A stretch of DNA of 64,000 nt from Gloeopeniophorella convolvens (GCA_022496205.1 WTXD01000064.1:62001-126000), one strand, 5' to 3'. Counted from the first letter of the stretch, positions 1 to 12,642 are shown. The notes: generated by a model not told the origin, from the sequence alone. Numbers and translations: made by a program.

Positions 1-1795
1 TGCGGCAGCGGTGATGACGATATGATCCCATGACCGAGTTGTACGCAATCTATGGATAACCCTCCACCAGGGCGTTGACGATGCGTTCTCGTCTCCTAGA
101 CGCGAAGCCTCACGTGCGTTACACACTCTGTGGGCGTAATGGTATTGCCACCTTGCGCATCCTGATTTAAAGACATGCTATACCCATAAATGTGTGGTCA
201 CAGACAGAATGGAGAGATTGAAACATCACCTTTAAACGTTAACCTCTCGGTTGTTACAGTAGGAGGCGCAGAAGAGATGAACGGAAAATCTGATGCACTT
301 TACGCTCTTCATGCACTGCTACGAACCATTTCGCCGCACGGGATGCTGACGAAGATAAGTTACAGAAGCTGCCGTGCTAGACTAATAGAACGTTGCGCGT
401 CCCAGATGAGTTTCAATGCCGGAGCCTACATGGGTATGTCGCGCTTGCCACCCGTATCGCATTAGGTGGCGTCGATTGGAGGGGCCACCTTGGCGTTGTC
501 CGTTGCAGTAATTAGAGTTTAAGAACTGCACGTCATTGGAAAAACGAGCCCAAGTCCGGCTCCTGCACTCCGCGAGCTCAGGGGTAACTATTCGTGGCAC
601 GTTGCCATGACCCATCTGAGGCCGCCCACACCACCATCCCAGGATCGCATGGGCGCATCGTCCCACGGCATGCTTCGGGAATGGACCACATGTTGACTGC
701 CAGTGGCCACCCCCGCATGCAGGAATGCTAAGATAAGGGAACGATTGGAAATGATAGCGCTGGACAGTCAACGGGTGGCGCAAGGTCCCAGAGCTGCCAA
801 GTAGGCTATCCACGAGATACATCTACTTCTTCGAGGGCCAGAAGCAGGAAGCAGTGCAGACGCCGGGCATCTGTCCCAGTTAACGGGGACAAGCCGGCGC
901 ATCCCAGTCTCCACGACCCCATTTTGAGTCTCGAGCAGAGAAGGCGCGAATGTTCCTGAGGTGGAAAGCCAAAGCGGGCGAGAGAATCGAGACGGATGGT
1001 TCCTGGAATGAGGGGCTCACTTGATCAGGCTCGTGCTTCAGCGGGTCACCTGCGCGCGGACTTGACAGTCGTGGGACGAGCGAAGCGACTGCGCAGTGAG
1101 ACGCGGGCGAGGAACAGAGCTGGTTGCCATGGGATAATTTAAGGGTGTGGCCGTCGTCACTCGCATGTTATCAGGCCATCGGGACACGCAGTCTGCTGGG
1201 TGCGACCATGGTGGACTGGTGGCGCGCTCATATCGGTCACGTTCGCTGTGGTCAGGGACATGGGCTCGGGAAGCACCGCTTCTGACTGCGTGACGTATCT
1301 GTAGCATCTTTTCGACTCAGTCCAGGAGTAACCTGTCACCTAATTTGTTCAAAACTGCCAACCGTACTAATTGAGCTCACCTGATAGTTTGCTTTATTTG
1401 TGGGAGGCCGGCGAGATACTCCCATGGATGTACGCCAACTCACAGACATACTGAATACCAGTTGTCAAGAGGTGGGCCGTGGCAAACGGACTCATGCGGT
1501 CGGCGGTACAGTGCTTGTCACCGACGTAGATAGCGCCCTGAAAGTAACCACAACACCATGGCAAGGTTGATGTAAAATTTTGTAAGGACCAAAGCTCTAT
1601 CTCCGCTGCTTTCCTGGAGGGTGCACGATTGTGGTCATGGGGCGTATCATCTCCACAAGTCTCGCACGTTTTCAAAGATACAGTTTAAGCTTTTATTTTA
1701 CGCCCTGTGTGAAGCAGCGTCTTTCAAATGAGCCCTCGGAGGCGAAGATGTGCGTGCCTTGGACAGGGGAAGCTTCTTGAGCTCTGATCTTTCTC
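1..1795. other. no gene recognised
   Basis: Short open frames occur on both strands, but none shows a known family, a signal peptide or a convincing splice pattern. I see only unannotated intergenic sequence here. Confidence 0.5.
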
Positions 1796-2000
1796 TCAGT
1801 AGAAATTCAAGTTCTCTGGCTCAGGAGAGCGAGCCTCCAGATTCGGCACATGAGCAAGGCCATCTGTAGAAAATAATCAGGGGAACTCAGCGCTGTGGGT
1901 GGCGCAACTTGCATTCGATAGCAGTCGCGGGACGGGCGGCAGTGACGGCTGCCTGCAGCACAAGGACTAAGATAGAAATAGAGGCGACGAGGAAACGCAT
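1796..2000 (-). CDS. small secreted peptide, 51 residues (array member 1)
   Basis: Not a recognised family. Exon 1 (2000-1913) encodes an MRFL start, a hydrophobic signal peptide ending near AVTAA and a short propeptide. Exon 2 (1863-1796) encodes a tail ending SPEPENLNFY. The intron (1864-1912, 49 nt) is phase 1, as in the other members, but would use a GC-AG donor (GCAAGT). With a GT donor two bases further on, the tail loses its resemblance to the family. Exon 1 is 88 nt, exactly as in three other intact members. The mature part has no cysteine. I saw no TATA box at the usual distance. The signal peptide is clear; the splice choice is inferred from the family layout. Confidence 0.6.
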
Positions 2001-2856
2001 TCTGTTAGATGGCAGAGGGTGAACAAGGCGCTGATGGGGGTTCCCGAGTAGAACAACGCTCCGAGGTGCGGCCTTGCCTTTTCAAAGGGCTGGCTAGACG
2101 CCCTAGTGCCTGCTATGGGGGTCACCGTAATTGATCAGTGATGGGAAGCGCGTCCGAATAAAGCTTCGACCTGTCTAGAGATATAGACACGACCTTTCAG
2201 GTAAGACGTATAAAACGTGTTGTTTTGGCCCCACGAGTGGCGGTATCGCTACGACAACCTTGGTTCGAAAAAAAATATGGGGAGGCACGCGCGCACGCAC
2301 GTCAGGCCTCCAGGACGCCGACGTAGATTACAGCACGTCGCCCAACGCCTCCCGAGGGAGTGGTTGTGATGCCGGCGGTCTCTTTTGCGAATGTCAGTTT
2401 TGAGGCAGCAAATCGCTGAATACATGATGAAGTTGAATGATGAAGCCGGTGGCCGGTGGTGGTGGTTCGCTTTCGCTCGCTTTCGGATTGGTCCGGATGT
2501 CGGACCGGGACTGCGGTATGCGGGATCTGCAACACGCAACGTCCGACTACTCCGAGCCTGGCCGAAGCGCCGCCGCGCTCTGCGCAGGGGCGACTTGTCC
2601 CGTACCCAAAGGACTCGGACTTATGCTCGAGACCCAATAAATATCAATGAGGCGCTCTCTGAAGAAGATAGCGTATTGAGATGCATTGAGTCCAAAGCAC
2701 AGAACCTCTCATTCACGCGCTCGGAGTCGCAGGCTTGCTTCGCAGCCCGGTCCACGACATTCCTGCTTAACATCCATCCAACCCTGAGATCCTCTATGTA
2801 TCCTTCTTGTATACGAGCGGAAGGAAAATACCTGTCGAAGGCAAGGCAGAGGTCGG
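2001..2856. other. no gene recognised
   Basis: Overlapping short frames on both strands; nothing with a recognisable domain, signal peptide or splice layout. Confidence 0.45.
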
Positions 2857-3049
2857 TTACTTGTGGGCTGCGATGAAGTTCGCTTCAAGAGGCCGTAAAG
2901 GTCCAGCTGGGCCGCAAAACGTCAGGAGCAAGAAGATACGAGTGAGAGGATGCGAACGGACTTTCAGCATCAGCCTTCGGACTAGTTGGAACTGCCATGA
3001 CGAGGGAAGCGAGAACGATGAGGATAAATGTCACTGAGTAGGTGCGCAT
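2857..3049 (-). CDS. small secreted peptide, 45 residues (array member 2)
   Basis: Exon 1 (3049-2962, 88 nt) gives an MRTY start, a strong hydrophobic signal core and a cleavage-like site after MAV, then PTSPKADAE. The intron (2907-2961, 55 nt, phase 1) joins GAA A to CT GGA. Exon 2 (2906-2857) gives a tail ending in ANFIAAHK, close to the G-F-I-A endings of other members. The product has no cysteine and no CaaX end, so it is neither a hydrophobin nor a basidiomycete pheromone precursor. A TATAAAG lies 78 bases upstream of the ATG. Function unknown; probably secreted. Confidence 0.68.
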
Positions 3050-3126
3050 TTTCGTGGCTGTATAGAAAGCTGATCGGATGCGGTGGCCTGGTGTTTGGAA
3101 CCCATGTAAAGCGAAGGCTTGAGATA

Positions 3127-3133
3127 CTTTATA
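3127..3133 (-). promoter_or_regulatory. TATA box of array member 2
   Basis: TATAAAG on the minus strand, 78 bases upstream of the start codon. This matches the 66-92 base spacing seen before most other genes of the array. Confidence 0.5.
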
Positions 3134-3139
3134 CTCGGG

Positions 3140-5892
3140 AACCTGTGGAGGATGTGGAAGATTGTTGGCGGGAATGTTGGGACGTCGGAAGGATACATCA
3201 GATGCGCCCGTATTCAGCGCGAGAATGTCGAAGACAGCAAATGGCGGGGCATGAACAGATTAAAGACGCCCGAGCACGCTGCGTCCAGACAGTTGGGTGG
3301 AGCGGGGCCCATATGGTGTGCGCAATCGGGTTGACGAAGGTATGTTGAGAAGAGCTGAATACCTTCTCTAAATTAGAATCCCATAGTAAGTTGCAAGGAT
3401 CAGATTACTGGAGTGATTTTATCGTAACGAGGCTTATAGGAAGTCAAAGTTGCAAGGACATTCGACCGTTGTCTATTGCAAGAAGCCAGTCCTGATAAGA
3501 TATGTTGCGTTTTACGTCTTGCATTTCGAATCCCATGAGACATTATGCGGAATGATTGGAGGACTACGATAGCCAGGTAAGGGCGCTCAGAGGGACGATC
3601 TTCCTTTGCTCCGACGGAAGAGACCGCGACAAACATGGGTGATAGATAATTATAGACAGAGAACAACGAAAATTTGATCCATGTAAATGTTTGAGGGTGG
3701 TGAAGAAGCAATTAGTTGTTCTACGGGATGAGCGCCACGATAGTAAATGGGTCCACTGGGCGTTGCACAGGAAGCGGGAGGATTGAATGTCCACTAGTCT
3801 TCCCGGCGAGCGAGATCTTTCCAGCCCCCAGAGCCACCGGGTAGGACTTGGAGTTCTTGAGATAAGTCCGTATGTGCATCAGAAACGGCCCAGTCGGCCT
3901 CCAAGTTCCGAGGAATCCCAAAAATTACTGAGTCAGAAAATAAAACGAGCTTTAGCACGGCATCCTGAGCGTTTTCCAGGCCAGTATCCTGGCGGAAATC
4001 CTTCGGTCTGCACGACACGCAAGCGAGTTGAGTCGGTTAATTGAACCAGAGCGACCAGAGCGCGGGTAGCGAGTCGAAATTATCGGAGTCCGTCTATGAT
4101 ATGAGTGGGAAACTGAAGGTCGCAGCAACGGCGCTAGCCACCCGAGCCGCCGGTCGGGCTGGTCACGGGACCTTCTCGCTTCACCTCATTTACCGGCACT
4201 CCCGGGTGACGCGAATCAGTGATCAAACGCTCATCATCATCTCGCCAGCGAGCTCGTCGCTCGTCGCCGTGACTCCATACACATCCTCCAGCAAGCCTTC
4301 CGCGACTCTTTGACTCTTCCCATGGAACTCCACAGGTTTTCTCTGCTATGCGCTCAATGTCCTGCTACCATCATGTTGTTGCATTAGAAGGTCATGCTAT
4401 TTTCAGCAGCGCTACTGGGCCATGCCCACCATTATGGCCCACCATCCATGGCTCCTCCCTGCTCCTTACATACACCATCCGCGGTGGGCGTCGCACTATC
4501 CTCCGTACTGGTGGCTTCGTTCAGATGTGCAAGCCTGGCAGTGCAGGGCTATGAGTGATGATCTCGCTGGAGGCTGGCCATCCCCGTGGCTGAGCTGTCT
4601 GCCTCCATACAGCGCGGTAGATAGATGACACTGGGAGCCCGAAACCGTTGCGCAGATCTTTGCTGATCATCCATCATGTCTTCCTATCCGCTAACGTGGG
4701 TTTCGTTCTCATGAGTTGTACCTCGGCTGACCCTGATTCAACGAAGAAGACTAGGTATTCTTGACCATCTTGCGCTTCGTGACGCCTCCTCTTTGGATCA
4801 CCGCATTTGTACGACAGAGTCAGCTCTTTCGTTGTGAGTTAGATGGAATGAAAATACGAGGGGTGCGCTGGTATGACCCGTGCCTTGCGTGGCACTGTCG
4901 ACACATGCATGTAAACAAGCGGTCCGAAGCAAGCTTTCAATCTACTCGATCTCTGTCAATACCCTGTAGAGTCCGCGGGGTTACAGATTGTACCTATCTA
5001 CACGCAGATGATACCTGTGGCTCGGTCGAGGGGCTAGGGTTCATGGGAATGGGTAACCCCGCTCAGCTGGGCTGAGCACCTTCTGACTGCTGAAGCGCTG
5101 ATGGACCGTCGTGTCAGTCAGGGCGAGCGGCGACATCGGATTGTTGGCTTATCCCGTCAGGCACCGCCCAGCAAAGAAGTGATCCTCTTTCATTTTATAT
5201 TTCTCAATTGATTAGACCGTACAAACTAATCTCAGGCCTTCCCATTCCGAGTCGTATGTGGCCCGACGTGCCATTCTGTCTGACAGTCATGACAGTACGA
5301 CTTCAAACCAACTTTTAACCGTGGTGCTCGCCTCCGGACAAATACGTAAGTATACTGGGAGGACCCATGGACGCCCCGGAAAAACCTATCAAGTGGACCT
5401 CTGCAGCGTTCTATTGGACCCGGGACCAGCTCCTCCTCTTTGAATATGAGATACTATAAGAGCACTTCTTCGACGTGTGATACTTGATGAACCATCGGTC
5501 TCTCGTACACAGGTGACCTGGCTTCGACACTTCGAGCGCCCAAGCGCCGCAACTTACCCAGGTGCGTATCATTCGCTCCCACTTGGTCTGTCACTGAGGC
5601 CAAGACTTGTTTTGATAGTGGGTTGTCTATTTTTTCCTCGATGCGCTCAACGCCCGACTCCGCGACAGGATTCATATCCAGATGCACGAGGCGTTGCCCA
5701 CTTATCGGTGGGCGTGGCACGTTCACACGCCGAATGATGGCCACCACATTGGGGCATCATCCGCACGATTATATGCGTACTTAAGAGCCAGTCACTAGGG
5801 GAGCGTGGTTCTCACCCCATCCTCGGCGTCTTGCCATCCACTGCCGTGCGCGGTACTGCAGCCTCACCTACTTCACGAGCTCGTCCGCCGCC
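3140..5892. other. no gene recognised
   Basis: Several open frames of 60-110 codons on both strands, none with a known domain or consistent splice pattern. I looked for further members of the peptide array (MR start plus hydrophobic run plus phase-1 intron) and found none. Confidence 0.45.
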
Positions 5893-7338
5893 ATGTCCGA
5901 CCAGGCTGCTGAGATCGCCGCGTTGTATCTCTCGTACAAAACGGCGGTGTATGACAACTTATTCGTGGGGATGGTATTTGGTGAGTGCATAGATATCTTA
6001 TGTTGGCCGAGCTTATTTGTACCATTAGGGGCATACGTCGTGCTCTATGCCGTCTCGGTCCATATACTTCTGTAAGATCCACTCCTTGATCAAAAAAGAG
6101 AACGTTCTCACCTTTCGGTTGCGACGATAGGAGGAAGCCTGGGTTCCTTTCCTCGACACCAAGGCTTTTCATGTTCGGCATCACGACCTTCATGTTTCTC
6201 CTGTCAATCATCGCGCTCGCGCTGGAAACAGCACTGGGGTTGCAGCAAATTATTCTTCAGCTTAACCCTACAAGCGGAGGCATCTGGTCGTCGAGTCGCA
6301 CCAATGTTATCATTGCTGTCGGCGCGACTATCACACGCATCATGGTGGGCACCCCCATTGCCCATACTGCACAGACACTAAGTAGGAAGCAATATAGTAC
6401 ATCCTCAGCGACGTTGTCTGCGCCTGGCGTGCTGTCGTGCTATGGAACAGAGACAGACGCGTCATCGCCATTCTTTTACTCTTTATTCTCGGCACTATGG
6501 GTGCGTATGGGTCACCGAGGACGTTCATTATCCACTTATCGAATCTCCTGCTTCTAGCTGCCGCTGGATCCGATCTCGGTCTTAGCCTGGTCCCTCTGTT
6601 CAACCCATCCCACCAAAGCATCCAGGACTCTAGCAATACCAAGCTTGGAGAGCGCGCAATGATCATGGTTGGCCCGACGTTGGGCACGAACCTGCTCTCT
6701 ACGGGACTCATCGCATGGAAGGCTTGGTGCGTGTTGGCGGATCCTTTCCGCCTCGTTCTGATCACGCCTTCTTTAGGCAACATCGCGTTTCCGTCCGGAA
6801 ACACTTGGGCGATGGAAGCGCTCCCATCAGGGTTGAAAAGATTCTCGCGCTGCTCATCGAGTCCGGATTTGTGTACTGCTGCCTCTGGGTGAGTCCTGTC
6901 TATAGTGGGAGAATCTATCTCGGGGACTTACGGCGCCGGCGCAGATTCTATACCTCATCTCAGCTTTCCGCGTGTTCCCCGAGCCCGGATTCACCATTAT
7001 GGACGCTGTCTTGCTCTTCGCTTCGGTGAGTTCCGCGGACGCTCCACGGTTGTCACAGGGCCGGGCCGCTGACGCTGACTCGTGCTGTGCAGGGATTGTA
7101 CCCGACCCTCATCGTCATCCTGGTCTGTATGCAGAAGAGCCCTGTCGACTACTACTCGACCTACTCGACTGGGATCCAGTTCGCGACTGTACCGGTAGTC
7201 GACACGCAGAAGGCAAGCGTCGTGCAGCAACAGCAGCACATATACTCCATCCGCCGCGAGTACCTGTCTGACTCTGACACGCAAGTACCGTCTGCAACGT
7301 TCGGGAAGGCGTTAGATGGCAGTGAAAAGAGCGTGTAA
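5893..7338 (+). CDS. multi-pass (about seven-helix) membrane protein, paralogue A
   Basis: Starts MSDQAAEIAALYLSY, followed by about eight short exons. Recognisable exon pieces in order are LFVGMVFG, AYVVLYAVSVHILL, a block with ALETALGLQQIILQLNP, then VCAWRAVVLWNRDRR, ILLLFILGTM, KLGERAMIMVGPTLGTN, IESGFVYCCLW, ILYLISAFRVFPEPGF and GLYPTLIVILV, ending with a polar tail GKALDGSEKSV. Every hydrophobic block matches the gene at 23,894-25,328 in the same order, so the two are paralogues. Similar membrane proteins of unknown role are common in agaricomycetes. A receptor-like topology is possible but not shown. The exon boundaries chosen restore the shared frame; some are approximate. Confidence 0.75.
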
Positions 7339-7602
7339 TCCACTGCTGGAGTCCAGCTGTTATATGTACCGAGTGCGATCTACACCGTCGCTCATTTGTG
7401 TAATCTTCAAGTCTGTCTCACGTCGTAGTCTAGGCTGATATTATTATACGAATAACATGGCATCTACCGGTTGTCCTGGCAGCTCCACGGAAGTCGAAAA
7501 TACATGGACCGAATGTGAAAGGAACGGCACTAATAGTTGTAGGTTATAGACGCCAGGTATGTTGCCATTGGGCAGACCGCGCTGGTCGCTACATAATAAA
7601 GC

Positions 7603-9816
7603 TCAGCTAGAAATTCCCGTCTGTTTGCTTGGCTCCCACTCCCCGGGACCAAACCCGCGCGGCCCCAAGGCGTCATCCACAACATGCATCATGGCAAGGA
7701 CGCGCTCCTCCTCCCAAGGGCGCCCAACGATCTGTATCCCCACAGGCAAGCCATGCATCGCCTTGGGGTTGTATGCGCCCTTTGGCCCATACATGTCCTT
7801 CTCGATGAGCTTCGAGCCCGATCCTGGGCCGTTGCGCCATGCATCTGACAACGCATCCTTCTCCGCGTCGACGCGAGTGACGGGAACCACGCCGACCGGG
7901 CTGTCGACAATGTTGTACAGGATGGTGGCCGCAGCAAGCGGTGAAAGAGTGTCGCACCCGCCGTGCGGTACCGCAGGCAGGGCTTGCACCGGGGCCAAAA
8001 TCGCGTCGAAGGTTTGTCCGTCCGCTTGTGGGCCCCAGACCGCGGCACGCCAGCGCCGCTCGAATGCGAGTTTCTCAGCGGTGAGGTCGTAGTATTGCCT
8101 CACGGGTTTGACGTGGGATCGGGATAGCAGGCGCGCGAATATTTCGTCACCAACAAAGGTACGGGCAACCCAGCCAACCAGCGAGAGAACGAAAGCTACG
8201 GTCGCAGTCAGAATGAGCGTCATGGCTCCGAGCGAGGAGACAAAGATGGACTTTGCACGCACAGGGGAGTCTTGGTCCGAGTGTCACCAAGAAGAGAGCT
8301 GATTCCTGTTGAGAACGCATAGTAGGTGAGATGTGAATGTCACAAATCCTGAGACAAAGTATACCTTCTTATCTGGCCCTAAGTGAGAAAGCATCGTTTT
8401 GTAGCCGTCCGCTGACGTTAATGCAGTGAAAAGCTCCATTGCGTGCATTGCTGGAACGGAGAATCAGTACAGGTTCCAGCATGATACTGTGAGGAGTCGT
8501 ACGTTCTGGTGGCTGGAACTCGATACATTCATGCCCGGCACCGCGCAGTTTTTCGACAGTCTCCAACACTGCGCGTTGGCATGCTGGAGAACCCTTCACA
8601 AGGCCATCTGTAACAATTCTAGTCAGCACTATGGAAACGTAAATGTGGATCATCCAACCAGAGAGATAGTACGCGAATCTGAGCTTCTGGGGGAGCTCAA
8701 CGTCGAGATACGGTATAGGTGGAGGGAACTGAGCGTCGCCGCGAGCGCCAAATAGGACCCTCGCCGCGAGCTCTAAGTCTGCTACCGAACGAGCCAGCGG
8801 ACCTGAAACAACATCTATAGCCTGGAAGCCAGGGTTCGGGTCTGGCGAGGCTAGGTCAATGACATGAGCAACGTAGAGCGATTATTACGCACCCCTGGCC
8901 CCTTCACAGGAGATGCGCCCGTGCCCGGGCTTGAGGCCGTATATTCCACAGTATCCAGAAGGTGTACGAATGCTGCCACCGATGTCTGTACCCATCCCGA
9001 GCGCTGATCCGTCTGCAGCCAGCAGAGCCCCTTCGCCACCCGACGAGCCGCCGCTCGTATGTGCGGCGCTCCATGGGTTCAGCGTGCGGCCCCAGAGCGG
9101 GTTGACACTCTCGAACGCAAGCATGGTCTGGGGAACATTCGTTTTGGCGATCAACACCCCACCTGCAGCTTTCAGGGTGGCATAAATCTGTTGGTGTCAA
9201 GTCAATATTCATCTTGAATCGGTTCGGCCGAAACACATATACGCACGACCGAGTCCGAGGTAGCAGGCTTGTTTGCCCATTGGGTATAACCAATGGTGCC
9301 GTCATACCCGGCCACATCAACTGCGGGTACGTCAGCCTATATGATGATCTCAACCGGCTTGGTAAACATACATAGGTCCTTGAGGCTAAACGGCACACCA
9401 TGCAGCGGCCCCCGCAGCTTCCCCGTTGCAGCGAAATCTCGGTCCAGCTCTCGAGCCACCTCACGTGCATCATCGAAGAGGACTGCAAAAGGTTGATAGG
9501 GCTGGACTCTACAGAGAGAGTAATACGCACTTTCGGTCAGACAGTTCGTCGCAGCATGAGCCTGTGCCGCGCGAGCGATGTACGCCTCTACCACCACCAC
9601 CGCCGTCCACTCTCCTTTTTTGATTCGTTGAACGATTTGCGTCGCTTTATCAAGGTTGAGATGACAGGCATACATCACAAATATGAGAAACGGACCTGTG
9701 GCATCTGTGAACTGCTTGTGTTCAGGTTGGAAAGCTGAAGCGCTCGCCAGCGCATCGGCGCGCTCCTTGAGCTTCTTGTCGATGATGGGACGCGCCGAAG
9801 ATTCGAAAGGCCACAT
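7603..9816 (-). CDS. amidase (amidase-signature family), probably membrane-associated
   Basis: Amidase-signature hydrolase of the acetamidase / fatty-acid-amide-hydrolase type, which cleaves carboxylic amides with a Ser-cisSer-Lys triad. At least seven exons. The N-terminus is MWPFESSARPII. The catalytic Lys lies in GVPFSLKDL, the cis-Ser in TSGGSSGGEGAL and the nucleophile Ser in GTDIGGSIRTPS. The C-terminal block includes NIVDSPVGVVPVTRV and GLPVGIQIVGRPWEEE, both family hallmarks. The last long exon begins with a hydrophobic stretch (SLGAMTLILTATVAFVLSLV), seen in many fungal members and suggesting membrane attachment. All three catalytic residues are present, so it should be active. It sits inside the peptide array on the same strand as its neighbours; any link to the peptides is speculation. 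Confidence 0.88.
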
Positions 9817-10423
9817 GCTGAAAACGGATGAGAATCAGGCTCAATGGAATATTTAGTCCTCCTTGTGCAACGGGAAGGATCGTGTGGATGGTGCTCGTCT
9901 CTGCGGTTGAAACGTTGAAAGTGGGAAGCTGAGGACGCGACCGTGACTACGCGTATTTAACTGCTCTACGTGGGTATACCACCGAAGTCCCACGCTTCAA
10001 GCGACGGTGTGATGCTAAATGTGCCAGCCCTGAAGGATATGTGAAGTTGATATAGGAGTTGATACCCAAGGCCCTAGCCGCGGATGGTGGTGAGCCGCAA
10101 CCTCGCGCCGACTCCGTGTCTGGTCGGCCCTGGTCAGCCGCGGCGCAACAAGGCGGGCCGAGACTTGGTACGCATGCAGGCACGTGCAGGCGCGTGCAGG
10201 CTCGATCATCCGCCGGCCGTCATATGCATGGGCCCCTGGTCCGGCATGTGAACGCTCAAGTTGTCATCCCAAGTCCAAGCCTCGCCGTGACTTGAGCTTG
10301 TTTTCAGGGAGTACGGTATGTATGCTCGTTCGTGACGCGTGAACCTGTAAGGAGTTTTATCCGTGGTTCATCTGTTAAAATCTGGCGCGGCAGGCTCGGT
10401 GTCCGCCAAGTCGACTAGATTTC
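9817..10423. other. intergenic, upstream of the amidase
   Basis: No supported gene. It would contain the amidase promoter on the minus strand. Confidence 0.45.
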
Positions 10424-10566
10424 CATGCACGATCCAAAACCTTCGACCGTAAAACATGGCAACCCCATTCAACCATCAGTTCCTACAACAGGCCAGACTA
10501 TTCTTTCAGTCAGATCTCAGCATTCTCCCCACATCCTTCGACTCATGGCCCGGGGCACATTCACCT

Positions 10567-10756
10567 TTACCACGAGGCAAAAGGTTCGTCTTCAACGGGA
10601 GCAACAGCGGCCGCAACTGATATGGGCGGCGCACGTCAGTAGGCAGCTATAACAATTTCGGTGGAGGCACCCACCCTCAGAGTTCTGGTTAGTGGCAGGC
10701 GAGGCGGCTGCAAGGGCAATGACGGCGAAGAAGAAAGAGATGAAGAGGCCGCGCAT
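10567..10756 (-). CDS. small secreted peptide, 43 residues (array member 3)
   Basis: Exon 1 (10756-10675, 82 nt) gives MRGLFISFFFAVIALAAASP, a textbook signal peptide, then ATNQNSE. The intron (10617-10674, 58 nt) is phase 1 with a GTGGGT donor. Exon 2 (10616-10567, 50 nt) gives VAAAVAPVEDEPFASW. The paralogue at 13,371 has the same intron length and position and an exon 2 starting with the same AAAV core, which supports this model. An upstream in-frame ATG at 10,774 would add six residues (MPSTLN) before the signal core; I prefer the MRG start because the signal peptide begins there. The product is cysteine-free and ends in Trp. Function unknown. Confidence 0.78.
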
Positions 10757-10837
10757 GTTGAGTGTCGATGGCAAGAGATGAAGCGTGCTCGAGTCAGGTG
10801 TGACCGGTGCTGAGAGTGTGAAGGCGATGGCTCTGTC

Positions 10838-10844
10838 CTTTATA
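10838..10844 (-). promoter_or_regulatory. TATA box of array member 3
   Basis: TATAAAG on the minus strand, 82 bases before the ATG, conserved at the same spacing in duplication copy B. Confidence 0.55.
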
Positions 10845-12183
10845 TGGTGCAGAGAGTCCAGTGTAGCTTATTCCATGCAGGGCTCCGGAGAGATAGCATG
10901 AAAGGTAATTCGAGGAAGAATCGAATGCTAAGAGCCGCGCTATCTCATCTCGTACCAAGATGTTCCCAGGGTCAGTCGATGGTAATGACATAGAAAAGAA
11001 AGGAGCGAAGGCCGCCGCGGGCCCGCAGACACAGCTTCCTTCCGCTTCAGCGAATACTCCTTCCTCACCTCCAGGAGTACCCAATACGAAGCTCGATACA
11101 ACTCAGACTGTTAGAGCGCACGTGGCGGAGAAACTATGGTGGCGTGACCAGAACGTGTGAACCATCCATGGCACCGCACTAGCCTGGTTTGATCCCCTTT
11201 ATTCAATGTGATGGGCTTTCTCCGCCAGTGACCGACCCTTTCTGCGAACTGAAAGGAGTGTGCATCATCGGAGTCGCCGAAGCCATCAAGGACGTCGAAG
11301 GCGACGCTGAAGCAGGAAGGCGTTCCGTATGAGAGGGGCTCAGAAGCTGCAAGCCAAGTACATAGATATTGTATGAGCCAGAAGGATTTCCTGATACCAT
11401 CGGGGGATGGAGGCGGCGTAGCCGCCTGCGCGAGGAGAGAGGAGAGTTCGGGCGCTTACCCCGTTACCTTTCCGGTCAGGGCTGCCTACGTGCCCGTGAT
11501 CCTGCCGTCCCGTGACCCTGCCTTTTTTCGCCTCCAGATTCAATGTCCAGATTCCTATTCCAACGACCAGCACGTTAAGTTCAAAGGGAGAACAGCAAGC
11601 TCAATGAAAAGGCGAGATAAGCGATTGCGTAGTGTGCACAAGAACCTGGAATACCACACTACGATAAGACAGTAGAGAAGCAGAAGCGAAGCAGCAGGAA
11701 CAGTCGGTGTCATTGCACAAATAGCTACTGGCGGTAGAGCTTCCAATTATTGTATTCTGACAGCGAGTGTTGTGCCTAGTACAATGCCGCGACGGTCGTA
11801 GGAGAGAACGCAACCTTTCTGAGAGAGACCCTGAGGATTGGTCGTGGAGCAAAGTTCTCAAACCATCAGAACAGTGCGTCCATCGAGGCGGCTGTCAGCC
11901 ACTTTGCCTAGCTATCGCCATTATGTATTTGCCGAAGACTTCGGCCCCCGGTAAGAGTAAAATGTCCAACCCGCCTCGAGGGAGAGAAACTACAGAGCTA
12001 GACCGGTGGCGCGATAGCGAGCGAGAACGACGCGAGCGATAGCGCAAGAACGAATGAGCGCGAGAGTGAGAGCACATACGCGACCAAGAGAGGGTGCGCA
12101 GGGAGAATGGGGACCCCAGGGGCGATGATACTGCAGGGCTCCCGCCTTGCCTACCGTCGCTGAGAAGAGGATCATCCCGGAGG

Positions 12184-12210
12184 CCCCCCCTCCCCTCCCC
12201 TCCCCTCCCC
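12184..12210. repeat. short CCCCT tandem repeat
   Basis: A C-run followed by four TCCCC units. Simple sequence with no assigned role. Confidence 0.7.
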
Positions 12211-12278
12211 AAATAGCGGTCCCCGGGGAAGAGGGCCGTGCAGCCAGGGTCTCTGCAGGAGATACGTGCGTATTAATA

Positions 12279-12642
12279 CTAAGTACTAGGACTTTGCACT
12301 ACGTGTGCAATGAACTCACCTTCGTCCAAAGAGTCTGGGAGGTCCTCGCCATCTCCCAGCGCGTCCTCGTCCCCTCCATCGAAGATGTCCGGTAGTAGCT
12401 GCCGTCGCTTAGGAGATGCTGAAGGTGCGTCTTCTCTTGCATGTTTTCGTGTAGCGGGCGCGCGCGCGTGGCAGCGCTCGCATCCCCCCGGTACGCTTTG
12501 TCTGCCTTCCGCGCAGCGACGCAATGTCTTGCTCGAGATGCAACGGCGCAGTCCTCGGGAGCTGCGAGAGAGGTGCCAGATCGAAGAATCTGCACCTCTG
12601 ACAGTCACAGGGGACGGGAATGAGGTCGTACTTGGGCGGCAT
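12279..12642 (-). pseudogene. possible transposase N-terminal fragment (Plavaka-like)
   Basis: Starts MPPKYDLIPVPCDCQRCRFF with a C-x-C-x-x-C cluster. After a frame change or intron, the next part carries a basic SPKRRQLLP patch and an acidic DGGDEDALGDGEDL stretch. This arrangement resembles the short amino-terminal region of Plavaka-type transposon proteins in basidiomycetes, but no catalytic domain follows. It lies between the two copies of the duplication. It could equally be an unrelated short gene. Confidence 0.25.

Larger units (their letters stand above)
10424..11980. repeat. segmental duplication, copy A
   Basis: Runs parallel to 13,041-14,410 with many near-identical blocks, such as the region around the peptide gene's TATA box and the stretch following GAGAGATAGCATG. 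It carries array member 3 plus more than 1 kb upstream of it. Copy A holds an extra segment of roughly 150 bases near 11,395-11,555. Divergence is moderate, so the duplication is not very recent. Confidence 0.75.

Noticed and set aside
382..822. 146-codon minus-strand open frame near the left edge
   Set aside because: No domain, no signal peptide and no splice context.
7559..8092. 177-codon plus-strand open frame
   Set aside because: Antisense of the last large exon of the amidase.
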